DNA from: Diploscapter coronatus
Taxonomy: Eukaryota > Nematoda > Chromadorea > Rhabditida > Rhabditidae
Reading direction: 5' to 3'
NCBI GenBank assembly: GCA_964036155.1
Contig: OZ038422.1
Coordinates: 68,223,201 to 68,287,200, forward strand
Length of the DNA: 64,000 nucleotides
Position 1 is the stretch's first letter. Each line of letters starts with the position of its first letter. Positions 11,501 to 23,725 of the stretch are shown here, piece after piece. The position numbers were made by a program, and so were the translations under genes. The notes beneath the pieces are model-generated. The model did not search any database and was not told where the DNA came from. It saw only the letters and a program-made list of their open reading frames with translations.

Positions 11501-14226
11501 ATTTGCAGAGAAATGACTGCAGCTATTCGGGTCCGGCCTGTCGACGCTCACTACGTCAACGCTAAGAATAATGTGAGGGCATTATCGACTTTTTGGAAGT
11601 TTATTTTTCATATTTCGTTAAATTTATCACACTTGCTCATCCAAACTGGTGGACTTCCAAGAAATTCTATTTTTTTTGAGAACTAACAATCCACAATACA
11701 AAATCAAAATTCAGATGATCAAAGCAGAGCGTCGTCTTCTGTCTGTGCTGGGCTTCGTGGTGCATGTCAAACATCCCCATAAACTCATCATCTCCTACAT
11801 GTACATCCTCGGTCTGCTCAAGCTGGAGGAACAACGAACCGATATCGTTCAGAAAGCATGGTTGGTTTTGAGTTTTTGCAAAGAAGAATTTCCAAGAAGA
11901 AAGAATGGGTACGATGGGATTAACTTCATGCATCTATTTGCGCATTTTCTTTTTTTTCCATAAGTCCCTTTCTTATCTTTTACTATTTATTTTATAATTC
12001 TGCCATTTTCAAGATAGCAATCTTTGAAATTTCAACTTCATATCATTCTTTCACCTTTCCATTGTTATCAGATCCCTGAAATTTCATATTTGACTTTTTC
12101 AGAAATGAACCAATATGAATTGCAGGTCGTACATGAACGACGGCCTGCGAACAGACATGTTTCTGCGCTACACCCCAGAAACGATCGCCTGTGCTTGCAT
12201 CTACCTGGCCGCGCGCACTGTCAAGGAGCCCGTTCCTCTCCCAAATCAGCCTCTCGACTGGTAAATATTTTCGCCATTTCATTATAACTCGCAATGTAAG
12301 TAGGTTCTTTAGCAAGCATTTATTTTTAAAAAAAAATTCTTTTTCCAATTTGTTCATTCAGGTTCGAACTATTCGATGCTTCTGATAGAGACGTGAAGAC
12401 AATCGCCCTCATGTTGCTCAAGTTGTACACCAGAAAAAGGGTAAGCATTGTTTCCCTCTGTTTTCTAAGACTAAAATGCAAACGAGTAAAAATAATTTAC
12501 AGATCCCAAATTGGCCTCGACTACAAGCCACTCTGGAGTCCCTGCGAGCCAAAAAGGAAGCCGAGAGGAAGGCAGAGCGAGCTGCTGCCGTCGCGCAGAA
12601 GATCACTGCAGAGGCCTCGGAGAAGAGGGCAAATGGAAGAGAGAACGGAAGCAGATCGAACGAGGACAGAGACAGAAAACGGGACAGGGACAGAGACAGG
12701 GACGGCAGGAAGAGGACCAGGTCCAGGAGCAGAAGCAGAGAAAGAAGGTGGGGAGAATGAACATTTCAATGTTGTTCTTGATTGAACAGGAAGTTTTTCT
12801 CTGCAAAATTTCGAGTAAACTCGTATTTTTTTTTTGTAAGTTTTGGTTCATAAGCTATGAGGAAGATAGGAACATGTATTTTCTAGAAATTTATGCCCAC
12901 GGCTAGTCTCCAAGCTTCGTCCTCTTGAAAAAATACGTTTTTGGTGGAAACGTTGTAGTTTGAAAGTAAAACTTTTGAAAGAAAGTACTCGTCAAACTCA
13001 AAATGTCATAAAAAAAAGAAAAACTTAGTCTAAATGTGTTCATTTCAAGCAACGGAGTTTTGCGATTCATTTGGCTAGGAAAATTTGTTAATTTTTTTCT
13101 TCACATTAACACTATTTGCCGCCCTGTTGACATTTCTGCCGAAAAAGTTTGCCATTAACATCAAATCGCCATATTCACTTGGAGAGAGACCCTATTCATA
13201 GCTTCTCGTTTGTTCAGAAAGATTATATTTTCTTCGCTGTAAAACAATTGCTCTTTAAAGAAATACGTCTATTCTTTTAAAGAAAAAAACCTAAAAATGA
13301 TGCTTTCTAAAGTTTGGAATCAACTTGTTTCAGGAGAAGAAGTCGCTCTCGCGATCGGAAACGAAACAGTCACGGTCATGACAGGCACAGAAGGGACAGA
13401 CACGCGGAGACAAAGGGAACTGGGAATGACAGAGCTGACAGGGAGAGGCGACGCTTGGGCGAGTCACCCGACAGGGGAATTGACAAGGACAAGGACAGAC
13501 TACCTTTTGGGCCTGACAAGAGGCTGAAGGACAGAAGCAGGAGTAGGAGCAAGGATCCACAGAGGAAGGCTGAGAAGGAGGAGAGGGAGCGCAAACGCGA
13601 GGAACGACTTCTGGTATGATTGATTGGTTGATTTATTTATTTATTGATTGTTCATTTGAATTATGATGACATTGAAAGACGGTTATTTTCTCAAATGTGT
13701 AACTGCTATTTTCCTTTACATGAACTATATATAATGGATTTACAAATTAGTTCGTCTTTGCAGTACAAGGCAAAGAAACATCGACACAGAAAATGTCAAA
13801 CAACCAACCACAATACACGAGTTCAAGAAAACCATCCACATGCAAAGTAAATCCTCGAGTGATCATTTGTTTTTTCATATCTGGGCCCTATGGTTTCGAA
13901 TCGGATAACAAACCTTGAAAATGGATAAGGAATTGGAATTATTTATATCACCACATCATTCTTAAATTCATTCACGAAAGAATCAATTTATTACTTCTAT
14001 CAGGAAAATCTGGGATTATGTTTGACATTTTGTGTTGTGTGATGAATTTGGAAAAATCACTGAGAGAAAGATGACTATTTTCAATTTTCAGGAGAAGAGC
14101 AAAATCCGGGAAAAAGAAGTGGTCCAAGCCCTGGGCAGCAGCCAGAAGAAGCTGATTGTCGACCGGAAGGATCTGAGAGACATTTCGCCCCCCTCGAAAG
14201 CCCCTCCTGCGAAGATACGCAAGTGA
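8563..14226 (+). CDS. ccnl: Cyclin L, RS-domain cyclin partnering CDK11 in pre-mRNA splicing/transcription
   Basis: Cyclin L pairs with CDK11 kinases and works in nuclear speckles. I read about twelve coding exons. The cyclin box spans [83 protein letters not shown] and [19 protein letters not shown], all cyclin-L signatures. It is followed by a long Arg/Ser/Asp-rich tail (12503-13613). The exon from 10021-10154 joins in phase to 11509-11572 across a 1.35-kb intron. The 3' end is ambiguous. An exon at 13764 ([19 protein letters not shown]) would end in a stop at 13849-13851. Skipping it, or using an internal donor, joins [15 protein letters not shown] to the stop at 14224-14226. Two isoforms with different tails are likely. 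Confidence 0.93.
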
Positions 14227-15410
14227 TCATTTCCTTTCCGCTTAAACATTTAGACATTTGCAAATCATCGTATCTTCTTCTAGAAGCTTATAATTCAAAG
14301 AATGATATTTATCGTCGATGAAGTGGATTTGGAAGTATCTCTCCAATGTTAATAATTGAAGAGGGACAATAACCGATTAGTGAACACCTGGTCTTTCTCT
14401 GAGGTGAAATATCCATTCACTGATTATTGCTCGTCTTCGGTTGTTGCCATCGGAGTGCAATAATCCTACTTATATTTTTCTGTTCATTGGCGACATTTGC
14501 CTAAATTTTAAATGGAATTTAACCAGTTTCATTTGAAAAACCATATTACTCCTACTTTCTTTTCCAGTTGTTTTTCGTTTATTAAAATTTGAAAATTACC
14601 TAAGTGTTATCAATGACTCGTGGTGAAAATCTTGTTAAAAATCCAAATTAACTAATTTTAAGAGTTAGTTGATAACTGAAATATTAGACATAGCGAACGT
14701 GATCCTCACTCACAGTTCTGTTTCCATTTCTACCTGCGCGTATATTCAAAACGATGTTATCTCTTCTGGGTTTAAACTGAAGTTCCCGTGTAACGTTTTT
14801 CGTAAAATCTCTAAGTTTATTCAAATACCGTATTTTCTCCGAACAATGATTTGTAGCATTAATTTTAATCTTAGAAATGCGGTATTTTTGCAATCGATTT
14901 ATTATACTCCTCATACACTCATACTCTACACACTCCCATGGACTTGCTTTGCGTATCTCAATAAATATTTCATACATTTATCTCTTCATTTTATCCTCCT
15001 TTCTTTTCGTCAATTGGTTAATTTCGGATAGTCCTTTCATGATATTTGATGATCAGCAATTCAAGTTATTTGTCACTTTTTACCATCTATTATGATCATT
15101 CATTGGCACATTTATGAAAAATTCGTATGACTTTGGTATCGATTTGATCTTATATCTCGAACATTTTTGAAATACAAAATGGGATTTTTCTTTTCATCCT
15201 TCTCGGTAATTTCTCTTTATATTAGACCGACATTGTTTGTGTTTTTTCAACTTTTTTTGACGAATAAAGTTGTCTCTTTTATTACTACGTGATTTCCCTC
15301 GCACTGCGTTTATGTCGTAATGCAGATTATATTTTCGTAACATTTACTGTCGTTTCTTATTTCGCACATTTGTAGCATTTTACTATTTTTTTTATTTTTC
15401 CGACTTTCAG
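14227..15410. other. Intergenic region, no gene seen
   Basis: Roughly 1.2 kb of AT-rich sequence separates cyclin L from the next plus-strand gene. The short open frames here have no splice context or similarity that I recognise. This is the most likely place for the promoter of the candidate four-gene operon that follows. Confidence 0.6.
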
Positions 15411-16837
15411 ATGGCCAGAAAGGCGGAGATCATCGACTACGGCCCTGCGAATTACGTGATCAGTCGTCACAAGAAGAATCCGGTGATGATTTGGCAGAGC
15501 AGAATCAACAAAAATCGCGTCTACGAATTCATTCTTTCCTCGAAATTTAAGGTTGGCCTTTTAACTTGATTTTTCGTGAAAAGTTAAGAAAAAACGTTTC
15601 AGATACCCGGACTGACTTCCTGGAAATGCTCGAACTGCATGCAGATGAAGGAGAGAAAACGGAAAGAGGCTTGTTCAGTTTTATTACTGACTTCTGATAA
15701 TTTTTCGATTTAGGGCTTCGACATGACGAATCTGAAGATCCCTCTAGTGATGATCGACAACGACATCATCAAAGAGAACCCCGACAGGCCCAACAACGCT
15801 CCTCACATCTGCTGGGGGAAGGAGGCTGTCGATGTGGCCGTCAAACGGGCAAAACTCAAAATGACGCAGGTTTTCTTGCTCTTCTTTATTCGAAATATTG
15901 CTCATTACAGGAAATTGAATGCAAAGAACATATGCTGGAATCCGGAGCTATCAATGCAAAGAGCTACGTTCTAGAATTGACTCAATCAATAGTTGAACAT
16001 GGTATATCTAAAATTTAGAAATAATCTATGATTTTTCGTATGATCTATTAGAATACCCATGCAGTCCTCTTTATCATCACTTTTGTGTCAGGTTGCGTGA
16101 ACTTGTCGAAGAATCGGCCTAATTTATCCGCTTTCCCTAATCGTAACTCATTATTCTCAGGTCCAGTTCATCTGAACTCGATGCAGAAGCGACAAGTGAA
16201 GAAGCAGATCGATCAGCACGCAGAGCCAGCCATAAAGCGACTCAAATTGATTTCGGAAAAACGCAAAATGGACAATTTGATAAGTGTAGGGCGTTCTTGC
16301 GATGCGACTATTTTACACACTATGCTTTTGCAGGAATGGAATCCTCATGTCATCAACGAGTATATCAAGTGCAACCCAAGCTGCTCCACAGACAACGATG
16401 ACGATACTGATTTGGTAGATCTCACAATATATTTTAGAATAATATTCGAATTTTTCAGAATCCTTTCGAGTCCAAGCCAGCCGGCTTGACTCCTGCATTC
16501 AATATACCGAAAGGGCTTGTGAATGAAAGTGAAGAATGCAAGGAACTCATCAGGATGGAGCACGATTATGCGGTGGGAATTTCATATTTTTTTTTCTAAA
16601 TGCGCACATCAGAAAGGATAATTTCTATCTTACTTTGATCTTTCTACATTTCTAAAAAAGCATTCTTTCGTTTTATAAAATTTGAAAGAAATTACATAAT
16701 TGGTTCAGCTGCCCTCTAATCCTGAGCCGGTGTCTCGATTTCTGGCGGACGATTTGGATGAGATAATCGATGTGGAGTACATCGATGGACAGCCCGAACC
16801 GACAGAACTCGACGATGTTCTCTACGAGTGGAAATAG
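15411..16837 (+). CDS. Unknown protein with an N-terminal CxxC...HxC (FLYWCH-like) finger
   Basis: I do not recognise this gene. The ATG directly follows CGACTTTCAG, as in trans-spliced nematode genes. I read eight exons, all phase-consistent, giving about 300 residues. Residues roughly 1-120 hold a possible C2HC zinc site: WKCSNCMQMKERKRKE, then IPLVMIDNDIIKENPDRP and APHICWGKEAV. The aromatic/Cys/His spacing loosely recalls FLYWCH fingers. The middle is basic (MQKRQVKKQIDQ, IKRLKLISEKRKMD). The C-terminus is acidic (STDNDDDTDL, FLADDLDEIIDVEYIDGQPE) and ends in LYEWK. A nuclear or chromatin role is inference only. The intron at 15669-15713 uses GC-AG ends. SDE2 begins only about 200 bp downstream on the same strand. 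Confidence 0.75.
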
Positions 16838-17039
16838 TAGTCCAAAAATTTGTTTAGAAAATTTTGAAAGTCATAATTGTGAAAATCATACCCTTTACTG
16901 TGATCACTTTACTTTGTATGATAAAGCTTTACTGAACTTTTTTTTTTTTTTTAGTTTTTAATTATCACGAGATGTTCGAAACATCTTCGATATCTACTCA
17001 TTCTATCTCGGTTTCCTTGACAATTTGAAGAATTTACAG

Positions 17040-19340
17040 ATGGTGACAATAGAGAAATCAAAAGAATATGCGATGGAGCGGAAGAGGAGAAGGAGGGACC
17101 TGATAGACAGCAATGAAGCTGTTGCGAGAGGGCATGATGGAGGTGAAACGGGCAGCACTCCTACTGAGGAACAGGTGGAAATTTTCGATCTTGAACACTT
17201 AAAAACATAATTTTGACCCCTTTATAGTTTCTGCCCTCTTTTCTATAAAAAAAAAAAACATAGTCAAGGAAAAAGAAAAAGTTACAAAAATGATGGGGTA
17301 GTAACTACAATAAGTCTATTGTGTTAGAAAACTTGTTCAGGAAAAACAATCGATCGTGGTAGTATCGATGGACCCTCCCGAACCGCCTCCCAACGAGCCG
17401 CCCTACACTCAGCAGGAAATCAGACAGATCATGAAGAACATCTACAAGGGCAGGATCATGTTCGTCCAGAAACGCACTATTCACTTTCTGAGAGCCAAGA
17501 TCGATCCCAGATGGTATTACATCGTTGTCGGAACCAAGGTATGAAAGTTGTCTTTTTTTCCTTCTGAAAGTGCAAATTTGAGAATCTCGAGCCATTCCAA
17601 ATGAGAATAGAAATTAACATTTATCCATCCGTATCTAATTAATTTAAAATTTCAGCCCTACCAAGCAGAGGCTTTCTTTGAAATGCTTGACACAACTCAG
17701 ATCGATCCATACTTGTCATTCCATGTCAATTTCCGGCTGTGTGGAGGAAAAGGAGGTCAAAATCATCTCCTGTAGAATTGAAGCCACAACGAATGAATTT
17801 CAGGATTCGGTTCTTTGCTGAAATCCTTCAGAGTGAACAAAAGCACGAATCAGCTGATGTGCAGAGATCTGAATGGAAGGAGACTGGCCTCTGTGGAAGA
17901 AGAGAAGAAGTTGAGACGATGGTTGGAGAGGGCTGCTGACAGAGAGAAGGAACGGGTAGAGAAGAGGTCGGATAAATTTCAGCCGATCATTTTTTCAAAC
18001 ATGTCTGCCCATTTTTCATGATCATTTTTTTGTAGAAAGGCTCGATATGAGAAGCTGAAATCTGCCAAACCAAAGCACGAATTCGACGACACTGAATACA
18101 TTCGAGTCAGAGAGGAAATTCTGGAAAGGACTGAGGATGCTTGTGAAGAAGGTTTGCTGATTGATGCTCTTGAAAGATCATGCAACTTGAATGTCGAGTT
18201 CATGAAGATAAAATATCCATAGCTATTTGAAAAACACGAAAATTCACAGGAAATCACTTCTAGTATTTCTTTTCAGCTTTTCAACGTGTCAGAGAGCAGA
18301 AGGAGAAAGCAGAGCTAGAAAAGATTCTGAAAGGAAGCAAGGAAAAGAAGGAGGAATCAGATGAAGAGGAGGAATTGCCTGTAGATGGAGAGGATCCGAT
18401 TGAGTGTCTGTTTGGAGGAAGGGGCAAGATGAAAAGGGCTCGGGCAAACACGGAGAAGGGCAAAGATGCTAAGAAGGCTAAGTAAGAATATTTTCTTATT
18501 CATTTTTATGAAAAATTACACTTTTTTCAGAAAAGACTATGAGAGTTCCTCCTCTGATTCCGAAGACGACATCGATCCGGAACAGATTCAACTGCTCAAA
18601 GAGTATATCTCCAATAAGGAGAATACTGATGTAAGTCCACTTATGTCGATCTAAATTTTGTAAATGGAAAAACTCGAGATTTAAGTCGCATTTCGTTTCG
18701 TTTGTTTACCAGAACGAATTGTCTGTAATCAAATTTTTGCAATAGACTAGCTCCAATATTTCTGCGCAGAGATCAAATGATTATTTTTCAGGGACCAAGC
18801 TGCTCGAAGTCCGACAAAGAATTACCTGCAAAGGCAAAGAAGACCGAATCTCCGAGAAAGAAGGAGGATGGAAAGAAGCAGAATGAAGAAAAGAAAGCAG
18901 CTAAAGAGGAGCATTTCGAACCAATCGATCCCAGCAAATTCGCGACTGTCGAAGAACTCGAGCAGATTGGGGCAAATCATCTCAAATTCGAATTACAAGG
19001 TACATTTTGGAAATTTGTCAAACTTAATTTCGAAACTCATCAAAAATAATTTCTTGGAAAGTACACCCAATTTGAAGAGAAAATTTGTCAGGAATGAAAA
19101 CTAAGTGAACTTTCCAAGACATCTAAAACAACGACTGGAATTGCATTCTCTCCGTGTAAAACTGAAATACATACAGAAAATATTGTATTTTTTGTTATAA
19201 TTTTTCCTTCAGCTCGCGGTCTGAAATGTGGCGGCACAGTTCATGAAAGGGCGGAACGCCTTTTCTCGGTCAAGGACTTGCAGCCGAAGAACTATCCCAA
19301 GAATCTGCTGGCAAATGGAGGGAAGAAGGGCAGCAAATAG
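17040..19340 (+). CDS. sde2: SDE2 homologue, replication-stress and splicing regulator with a ubiquitin-fold cleavage site and SAP domain
   Basis: SDE2 is cleaved after a Gly-Gly motif at the end of a ubiquitin-like fold; the product acts in splicing and the replication-stress response. The diagnostic motif [19 protein letters not shown] is present, followed by [19 protein letters not shown], a Lys/Glu-rich coiled middle, and a C-terminal SAP-like unit ending [20 protein letters not shown], very close to the vertebrate protein. The stop is at 19338-19340. There are two oddities. About 140 residues precede the GGKGG motif, versus roughly 77 in the usual protein, including [19 protein letters not shown]. 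Also, the intron at 17756-17803 interrupts the codon of the last Gly before FGS. The ATG sits directly after TTTACAG, 202 bp past the previous stop, as for a downstream operon gene. Confidence 0.9.
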
Positions 19341-19628
19341 ACCGAAGATTTACTCTAATTTATTAACTTTTAATGAGAATTACACATATTTTAAATTTCA
19401 TCGTTCTATTTATTCTAATTTGTGATCTTACTATTTCTAATTCATCCCCAAAACATTCGTATCATTGTATCGTGAATTTTAGTAGTGATAAATTTGATTT
19501 TTTTTTTTAAACTTTATCAACGTTCCCATAACTTCCGTTCGAGACGGATGAAATATTTTCTAACTTTTATAGGGTTTTAAAAATCATCAGTTTGTTCAAA
19601 TTCAGAATCGAGTAGTCGGATTTGGGAA

Positions 19629-22104
19629 ATGAAGCTTCGCACAGCTCGAGTCCAAACTAAGAAGGGCGATGCAGTCGCTAAGAAGGTATTATTTAAAATG
19701 TTAAAAGAAACTACAAATGCTCTAAAATTCAGGTCAAAGCTCCGAAACGAAAGCAGCCAGTGGAAGAAGAAATGAAGGAAGAAGACGAGCTGCAAGTGGT
19801 GGAATTGGAGGAATCAGAAGAAGAGGAAGAAGAAATTGAAGAGCCCAAGAAGAAACAGGCGAAGACTGAGGAAGAAGTGAAAGTAAAGGAAGGGAAGAAG
19901 GAGTTCAACGAACAGGAAAGACTGCAGGACGCTAAGGAACAGGTTAATATTTCTCTTTTCATAGATAATGACATTCAAACTTTCACTTGATTTCTTTTTT
20001 AACCTGCGATTTTATTCCGCTTTTCATTGAGATAATAGCAAAAAGTAAACTATTGAATCAACATTCTTTATCTCCACTCCAATATGCAACGATAATGGAA
20101 TTTCTAGGCTCGAGTTGCCCTGCCGACCATCCGCAAGTACTTCGAGAATATCGAGGACAAGTCGCTGTTTCCTGAAATCGACCAGCAGCTGCAGCTCAAC
20201 GTCGTCTACAAGAAACCCAACACGAAATCTGTTGGGGCCAGGAAAGTCATGTGAGTTGGGCTCAAGATAGTCTAGAGGCAATTCTCAAATTGCAGTACTC
20301 TGCCCTGTTCTTCCCGCAATCTGAACAACACGACCATCTGCGTAATCATGCCTGATTTGGATCAGTCAGAAGCAGCGAGAAAGGATGTGGACGTGGGAAA
20401 ACAGGCCAGGGAGTGGCAGGCCAAACTCGAGCAAGACCATGCAATCACTAACAAACACTACTCTCTTGTGAGTGCTCTCCTTTCAAAGCGATTACCACCA
20501 AAAGATTTTAACATTTCTATTTCATGCTTAGAACTGTTTAACGTCTCGTTCCTGGTTTTCATAACAATATGAAAATATTGTTTTCCTTCCATCTTTCAAT
20601 AATTCCAAGAATTACTCTTCACGAAGAAAATTTCATTTATTTTGAGGAACAAATATTTCAGCTTCTGACCCACCGTCAGCTGAAGCGCGAATACTCCCAG
20701 TACAAGGAGAAGAGAGATCTGGCGAACGCCTACGACATGTTCCTGTGCGATGCGAGGGTCTTCAAATCTGTCAAATCTTTTCTCGGAAAGGAATTCCACA
20801 GAGCTCACAAGTAAGATTAACGTTTCTGCTCAGATATTTATTTGAAGCATTTTCAGAGTGCCGTTCATTCTTCGCTACGAGCTTCCCTTCGTCAATCAGA
20901 TCTCCAAATATCTCAACTCTACTGAAATCCCCACTGGCAACTTCGTCCATCGACTGTATGTTATTCAACGTTGTTTCATTTGTTTTTTTTTCTTTTCTAA
21001 TTTACCCTTGCCTCTTTTCCTGAATAATTTCTAAGTTAATTTTCAGTTGCGTCCGCTTCGGTGACTTCCGTCTGAACAATGCAGATCTTGTATCGAATGT
21101 GGACACAATCCTGACTGCTCTGGTCAAATTGGCGCCTGGCGGATGGAGGAATGTGAGGAGAATCGATGTCCAGCCTGTCGGAGGGAAGCCCTCTCTGCCC
21201 ATTTATACTGATGAAGGTGGGATTTTGACATTTGAAATAATAGGCAACTCCGGAAACAAAACATCCCAAAGAGGAATAGTGTAGAAGGAGTGGAGTGCAT
21301 TTTGCTTTATTAACCCTATCCTAGATTCGATATCAAGAATGCTAGAGTGTCATATCCGACTGTCCAAAGAATAACTTCATTAATGCAAGAAAAAAAACTT
21401 TAGAAAAGGAAACAGTTTATAAAGTTATTGTACACTTCATAAAACGTCGATTTTTTAGCTTATTTATGTCATTCATCCTGTATTAAAACTCCTATAGAAG
21501 TCTTCAGGCTCTGCAAACGATGTGGTGATTGAGGCGTCGAAAACTCTGAAGAAAAGACTGGAGAAGAGGAATGCAGAGGTCATCGACGAATGCAACACGC
21601 TGCCTGATGGACTCACGGTGTGAATGTAGAAATGATTATTTTTAAACAAAACTTTCAGTTGGCAATTCGAAAGAACGGCAAGACTCGAGTCATCAAGGAG
21701 GACGACAAAAAGAGGGTTCTCTATCCCACTAGTGAGTTTTTATTGTTCCAATATCTGAAACCTAGGAAATTTCACCCATCCTTGGTGCAGCACTATTTTT
21801 CCAAATTATGATTCTTTCTAAATTAATGAGGTTTTTCCCATTCCAGTCCACGATGAGTGGCGCAGTGGCGAGACGATGAAGCCGAAAATCAATCCGGCAA
21901 AGGTCGAGGCCAAGCGAAAGAGAAGGGCGATTGAGAAGGTTATTCTTTATTTTCAGTCATCTTCCACTATTTTATTGTTTTCAGAAGAAGCGAGCAGCCG
22001 CAGCGAAGAGAAGAGAAACTGACAAGACGAAGGAAAAGTTGAAGAAAGTCGCTGAGAAGATGAAGAAAAAGGCCGCAGTCAGCAAGGCGAAGAAAACTGC
22101 CTAA
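19629..22104 (+). CDS. Ribosomal L1 domain protein of the RSL1D1/Cic1/Utp30 type (ribosome biogenesis)
   Basis: Members of this family are nucleolar factors with an L1-like fold that act in ribosomal subunit assembly. I read eleven exons in phase. The N-terminus is very acidic/basic (KQPVEEEMKEEDELQVVELE). The L1-like region follows: LFPEIDQQLQLNVVYKKPN, TLPCSSRNLNNTTICVIMPD, FLCDARVFKSVKSFLGKEFH, FVNQISKYLNSTEIPTGNFV, CVRFGDFRLNNADLVSNVD and APGGWRNVRRIDVQPVGGKP. The C-terminal tail is strongly basic (KKRAAAAKRRETDKTKEKL), usual for nucleolar proteins. The stop is at 22102-22104. An acceptor AAATTCAG lies 20 bases before the ATG and the gap from SDE2 is 288 bp, which fits SL trans-splicing in an operon. 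Which human paralogue it matches best cannot be decided by eye. Confidence 0.88.
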
Positions 22105-22434
22105 ACGCGGAAGTTATTTCGATTTATTTTGATTTTTCAAAGTTTAATTCTGTTGATGCACAATAATTGATTATTCAAAATTATCCTAATTTCAAAATGA
22201 TCAATTTTGTGCATTCGGCGATTCTTGTTGATTTTATTTGTTTTTTTTCTCCACTTGTTGCCGTTTTCTGTTAGTTTTTTTTTTTAGAAATTATGTTTCA
22301 GAATAAATTGAGTTGTTGAATTACGAAGTTATTTTTGAAGAAAATATTGGATCGTCCAATAATTACTTGAAATTCTTTATGTTTTCAAAGATTAATTTCC
22401 AACAAATTGCAGAAGAGCAGTTTCGAGCTTCAAA

Positions 22435-23266
22435 ATGGGGATGCCATGGTACTGGATCGAGCACCCCACAAGAAAGATCCTTTTGAAGTGAGTGAAAAGT
22501 CCCGAGTTTATGACGGAATGCGATAATTCATTCTATCAATTTACAATCTCTTCCGAAAGGCAAATAACATGTGATGGTCGAGATATTATTTATCACTCAT
22601 TTTCCAGATAATTTTAGAATTAAGTTCGAGAATTGCAATTACCAAAATACATTTATAAAGTCTAATGACGCTATGGTTTTGAGTGTTCAGAAAGCTTCTG
22701 TTGAGACAGAGTTTGATTGATAAAATATGCACGTCAAATATAGTTGGCGATATAAAGTCATGTCAGAGCTTGCGTAAATTACTATTTTTGAAAGCGAATT
22801 TGTACGTAATTGATTTTCAAGTCTCGTTATCATTGTATTTGAAAACAATGAGAATAATAATAACAACGAAAAAATCAAAAAATATATTATTCCATAGATC
22901 TCATAGAATTTTATCTTTCAGATGTTATTATTGGGCAGCATTCTCGACCTACCCGATTTACGTGGCCTTCAATTTCAAGGACTACATTCCAACTCGAGAA
23001 CAGGTAAGTAATCATTTGATCAGATATCATTTATTCAATTCAATTACGTTTCTATTATGAGTTCAGAGGGGCGGAGCTTTAACTAAATTTAGAAGCAAAT
23101 CATTAATTGAGAGATATCGGTTCCGCCCTCTAAAAATTGAAATTTTCTACAATGAATGAAAAATTCGTATCTTATCACAAGAAATTATGAATGAGCAGAT
23201 GAATTTCAGGTTCTTGGAACGAAAACGTGGAACGATGAACAGGATACAGCAAGCAAGAAATCGTGA
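22435..23266 (+). CDS. Small (about 63 aa) hydrophobic/aromatic protein of unknown function
   Basis: I do not recognise this protein. Three exons (22435-22487, 22922-23003, 23210-23266) join in phase with GTGAGT/GTAAGT donors and TTTCAG acceptors. The protein starts MGMPWYWIEHPTRKILLK, continues CYYWAAFSTYPIYVAFNF with one likely membrane segment, then KDYIPTREQVLGTKTWNDE, and ends in ASKKS. Size and shape resemble small mitochondrial or ER membrane subunits, but that is only inference. A TTGCAG acceptor lies 24 bases before the ATG and the gap from the previous stop is 330 bp, so it looks like the last cistron of the operon. A single-exon search would miss it. Confidence 0.65.
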
Positions 23267-23725
23267 GAATAGAGGCCGGGTCTTGAAGGAAAATCACAAG
23301 GAACGAGTAACTCTTATGTAAATGAATTGGACTAGATTATTAGTGCAGGAATCGAGATTAGATCTAATGTTGTTATTTGTTTGGAGTTTGAATGAGAACA
23401 TAAACCGATAATTTTATGAAAAACGAAACATATTCGTAGTAGCACCGTAATTTGATTTGAAATGAGCCAGCTATTTACAAACTAAGCTAAATTGAATAGT
23501 TCAGAGTGGAACAGAATAGAATTAGAATAATATAGTATAAAGTAGGAGTAGCATGGATATCGAAGAGAAGTAGAAGATTTGTGATGACCCGTTGCATTCT
23601 TCTGAAATTCAATAATTTCGAAATCTGATGATTTTTAGAAAGAAAAGAATGTTGAATTGCAATAGATATGCATTATTTTATTCTGAAATACTAGGACCTT
23701 CTGAACTCAAAATTTTAAACATTTA

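Larger units (their letters stand above)
15411..23266 (+). other. Candidate four-gene operon with SL trans-splice sites
   Basis: Four same-strand genes follow each other with gaps of about 202, 288 and 330 bp. Each ATG lies 0-30 bases after a strong 3' splice acceptor that has no matching upstream donor exon. Nematode operons typically show 100-400 bp gaps with SL2-type trans-splicing. The gene set (finger protein, SDE2, L1-domain biogenesis factor, small protein) fits the housekeeping bias of such operons. Transcript 5' ends have not been seen. Confidence 0.6.

Noticed and set aside
12511..12906. Extra plus- and minus-strand frames over the cyclin L RS region
   Set aside because: The repetitive Arg/Asp/Glu/Ser codons keep several frames open; only the frame continuous with the cyclin box is supported.
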